Shown here in pieces: positions 4,208-5,372 of a stretch of 5,372 nt of DNA. The stretch is taken from NCBI GenBank assembly GCA_041748175.1, contig JBGTDU010000103.1, forward strand, positions 1 to 5,372. The letters are read 5' to 3'. Below the pieces are notes generated by a model. The model had not been told where the DNA came from, made no database searches, and saw only the letters and a list, made by a program, of their open reading frames with translations. The stretch comes from JAHEJB01 sp041748175. Lineage in GTDB: Bacteria; Bacteroidota; Rhodothermia; Rhodothermales; Rubricoccaceae. Position numbers and translations under genes: made by a program. Numbering within the stretch: the stretch's first letter is position 1; every line of letters starts with the position of its first letter.

Positions 4208-5372
4208 CTACTCCTCGTACAGCAAATACGCCTGCCGTCGCACGCGGAACGCGGCTACCTCGTCGGCCCATGCCGCGATGATCTCTTCCGGCGAGGCATC
4301 GCTGACCAACAGCTGTCGGAGCCGATCCGTGCCGGAGAGCTTGCCCAGCCATTCGGAATTGAAGAAGCCGCGACGCTCGGAGGCTGGCGCTGCTTGGTAG
4401 AAGGCGTGCAGGAGATGCACGCCGGTCGAAACCGGCAGAAAGGCGTGCGGATCGTCGACGTTGATCAGCACGCCACTAACACGCCGACCGCGGTGGGTTG
4501 GGTTCGACGACATGCCGGGAATGGACTCGGGCGTGTAGGTGACGCCTTCAAATGAGACACCCGGAAGTCCACGCGTATTCAACTCCCGTGCGAGCGCTTC
4601 CCCGTTGGCCCACGGAGCACCGATGACTTGAAATGGCGTCTTCGTTCCGCGCCCTTCGTTGACGGCGGAGTTCTCGAACAGCGCCGAGCCCGCATAGACC
4701 AGCGCTGTCGCGGCGTCCGGAACGTTTGGAGATGGCGGTGTCCACGGCAACCCGGTGTCTGCCCACAGCATCGACCGGTTGTAGTGGGTCATCCCGATCA
4801 CGCGCAGATCGAGGCTTTCAAGTCCAGGCATGAGCCCCTCCCCCTGAATCATCTTCGCCAGCTCTCCGACGGTCATGCCGTGTGTTTGGGGGATGGCATA
4901 CTGCCCGACGAAGGAGGCGTGGCGCGGCTCCATCAGAAAGCCTTCCACCACGACGCCACCGATGGGGTTGGGCCGGTCCAGGACCACGAACGCAATCCCT
5001 GCCTCTGCCGCGGCTTGCATCGCCAGGCCCATTGTCGAGATGTACGTGTAGAACCGGGCGCCGACATCCTGAATGTCAAAGACCAGTGCGTCCAGTCCAC
5101 GAAGCTGCGCCTGCGTGGGCTTTTGACGGTCTCCGTACAGACTATGCACGTGTACCCCTGTGGCCTCATCGCGGCCACCAGAAACACGGTCGCCTGCCTC
5201 AGCGGTAGACCGATACCCATGCTCCGGGCCGAAAATGGCTGCGAGGGTCACATTTGTGGCGGCATCAATGCGGTCGATCAGGTGGGCAGGGCCACCGTCC
5301 GCCGTATCCACTCGCGCCGTCTTGTTCGTCACCAGCCCAACGTTCCATCCTGCCAACTCCCGAAAGCCATCG
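4208..5372 (-). CDS. namZ: NamZ-type exo-beta-N-acetylmuramidase, DUF1343/GH171 (5' end outside window)
   Basis: The frame is open from the right edge to a TAG at 4210-4208, giving 387 complete codons before the stop. Counting from the first complete codon (Asp, 5371-5369), the family signatures are VGLVTN (11-16), FGPEHG (47-52, with the Glu proposed as catalytic), DIQDVGARFYTY (99-110), LDRPNPIGG (131-139), PQTHGMT (161-167), NEGRGT (238-243) and PFQVIGAPW (246-254). NamZ enzymes remove terminal MurNAc from the non-reducing end of peptidoglycan fragments, in cell-wall recycling or scavenging; they usually carry a signal peptide and act outside the cytoplasm. Here the signal peptide, if present, and a few dozen residues are beyond the edge, since the domain normally begins just before VGLVTN. 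A TTG at 5356 is not a believable start because sequence similar to the family continues upstream (DGFREL). It is read in the same direction as the arsR-like unit but looks functionally separate from it. Confidence 0.95.
   Translation of the reverse strand, partial: DGFRELAGWNVGLVTNKTARVDTADGGPAHLIDRIDAATNVTLAAIFGPEHGYRSTAEAGDRVSGGRDEATGVHVHSLYGDRQKPTQAQLRGLDALVFDIQDVGARFYTYISTMGLAMQAAAEAGIAFVVLDRPNPIGGVVVEGFLMEPRHASFVGQYAIPQTHGMTVGELAKMIQGEGLMPGLESLDLRVIGMTHYNRSMLWADTGLPWTPPSPNVPDAATALVYAGSALFENSAVNEGRGTKTPFQVIGAPWANGEALARELNTRGLPGVSFEGVTYTPESIPGMSSNPTHRGRRVSGVLINVDDPHAFLPVSTGVHLLHAFYQAAPASERRGFFNSEWLGKLSGTDRLRQLLVSDASPEEIIAAWADEVAAFRVRRQAYLLYEE

Overview
The window looks like a piece of chromosome from a fairly GC-rich bacterium of the Bacteroidota/FCB side of the tree. 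The main clue is the C-terminal 'YPNPFNP ... SGVYFARF ... RLTLLK' sorting-type domain on the 677-residue secreted protein, and a second relic copy of the same tail. The phrasing of this tail resembles Rhodothermota-like lineages, but that placement is an inference; Latescibacterota-like or other FCB groups are possible. I see no rRNA, tRNA, CRISPR array or insertion sequence.

Layout, left to right: (1) bases 2-133 may hold the last 43 codons of an unrecognised plus-strand gene, the only one not on the minus strand; (2) 196-270 is a broken remnant of a secreted-protein C-terminal sorting tail; (3) 299-1117 is an isocitrate lyase/PEP mutase superfamily enzyme; (4) 1118-1425 is intergenic with a terminator-like hairpin at its right end; (5) 1426-3459 is a secreted seven-bladed FG-GAP beta-propeller protein with an Ig-like domain and a C-terminal sorting tail; (6) 3618-4164 is a compact metal- or arsenic-response unit: promoter and 23-bp palindromic operator, an ArsR-family repressor with many cysteines, a 24-residue peptide with eight cysteines, and a 15-bp hairpin after it; (7) 4208 to the right edge is a NamZ-type exo-beta-N-acetylmuramidase (DUF1343) whose N-terminus lies outside the window.

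The most interesting part is unit (6). An ArsR repressor with an arsenic-type CxC site and a Cys-rich tail is followed after 28 bp by a tiny Cys-rich ORF with a good ribosome binding site, and the pair is bounded by a promoter/operator and a strong hairpin. This looks like a self-contained, autoregulated sensor plus metallothionein-like chelator peptide. The peptide is short enough that automatic gene callers would probably miss it. The second item of note is that the PEP-mutase-like gene is flanked by two same-orientation copies of a sorting-tail sequence (193-270 and 1423-1500), which suggests past rearrangement or duplication of secreted-protein genes here.
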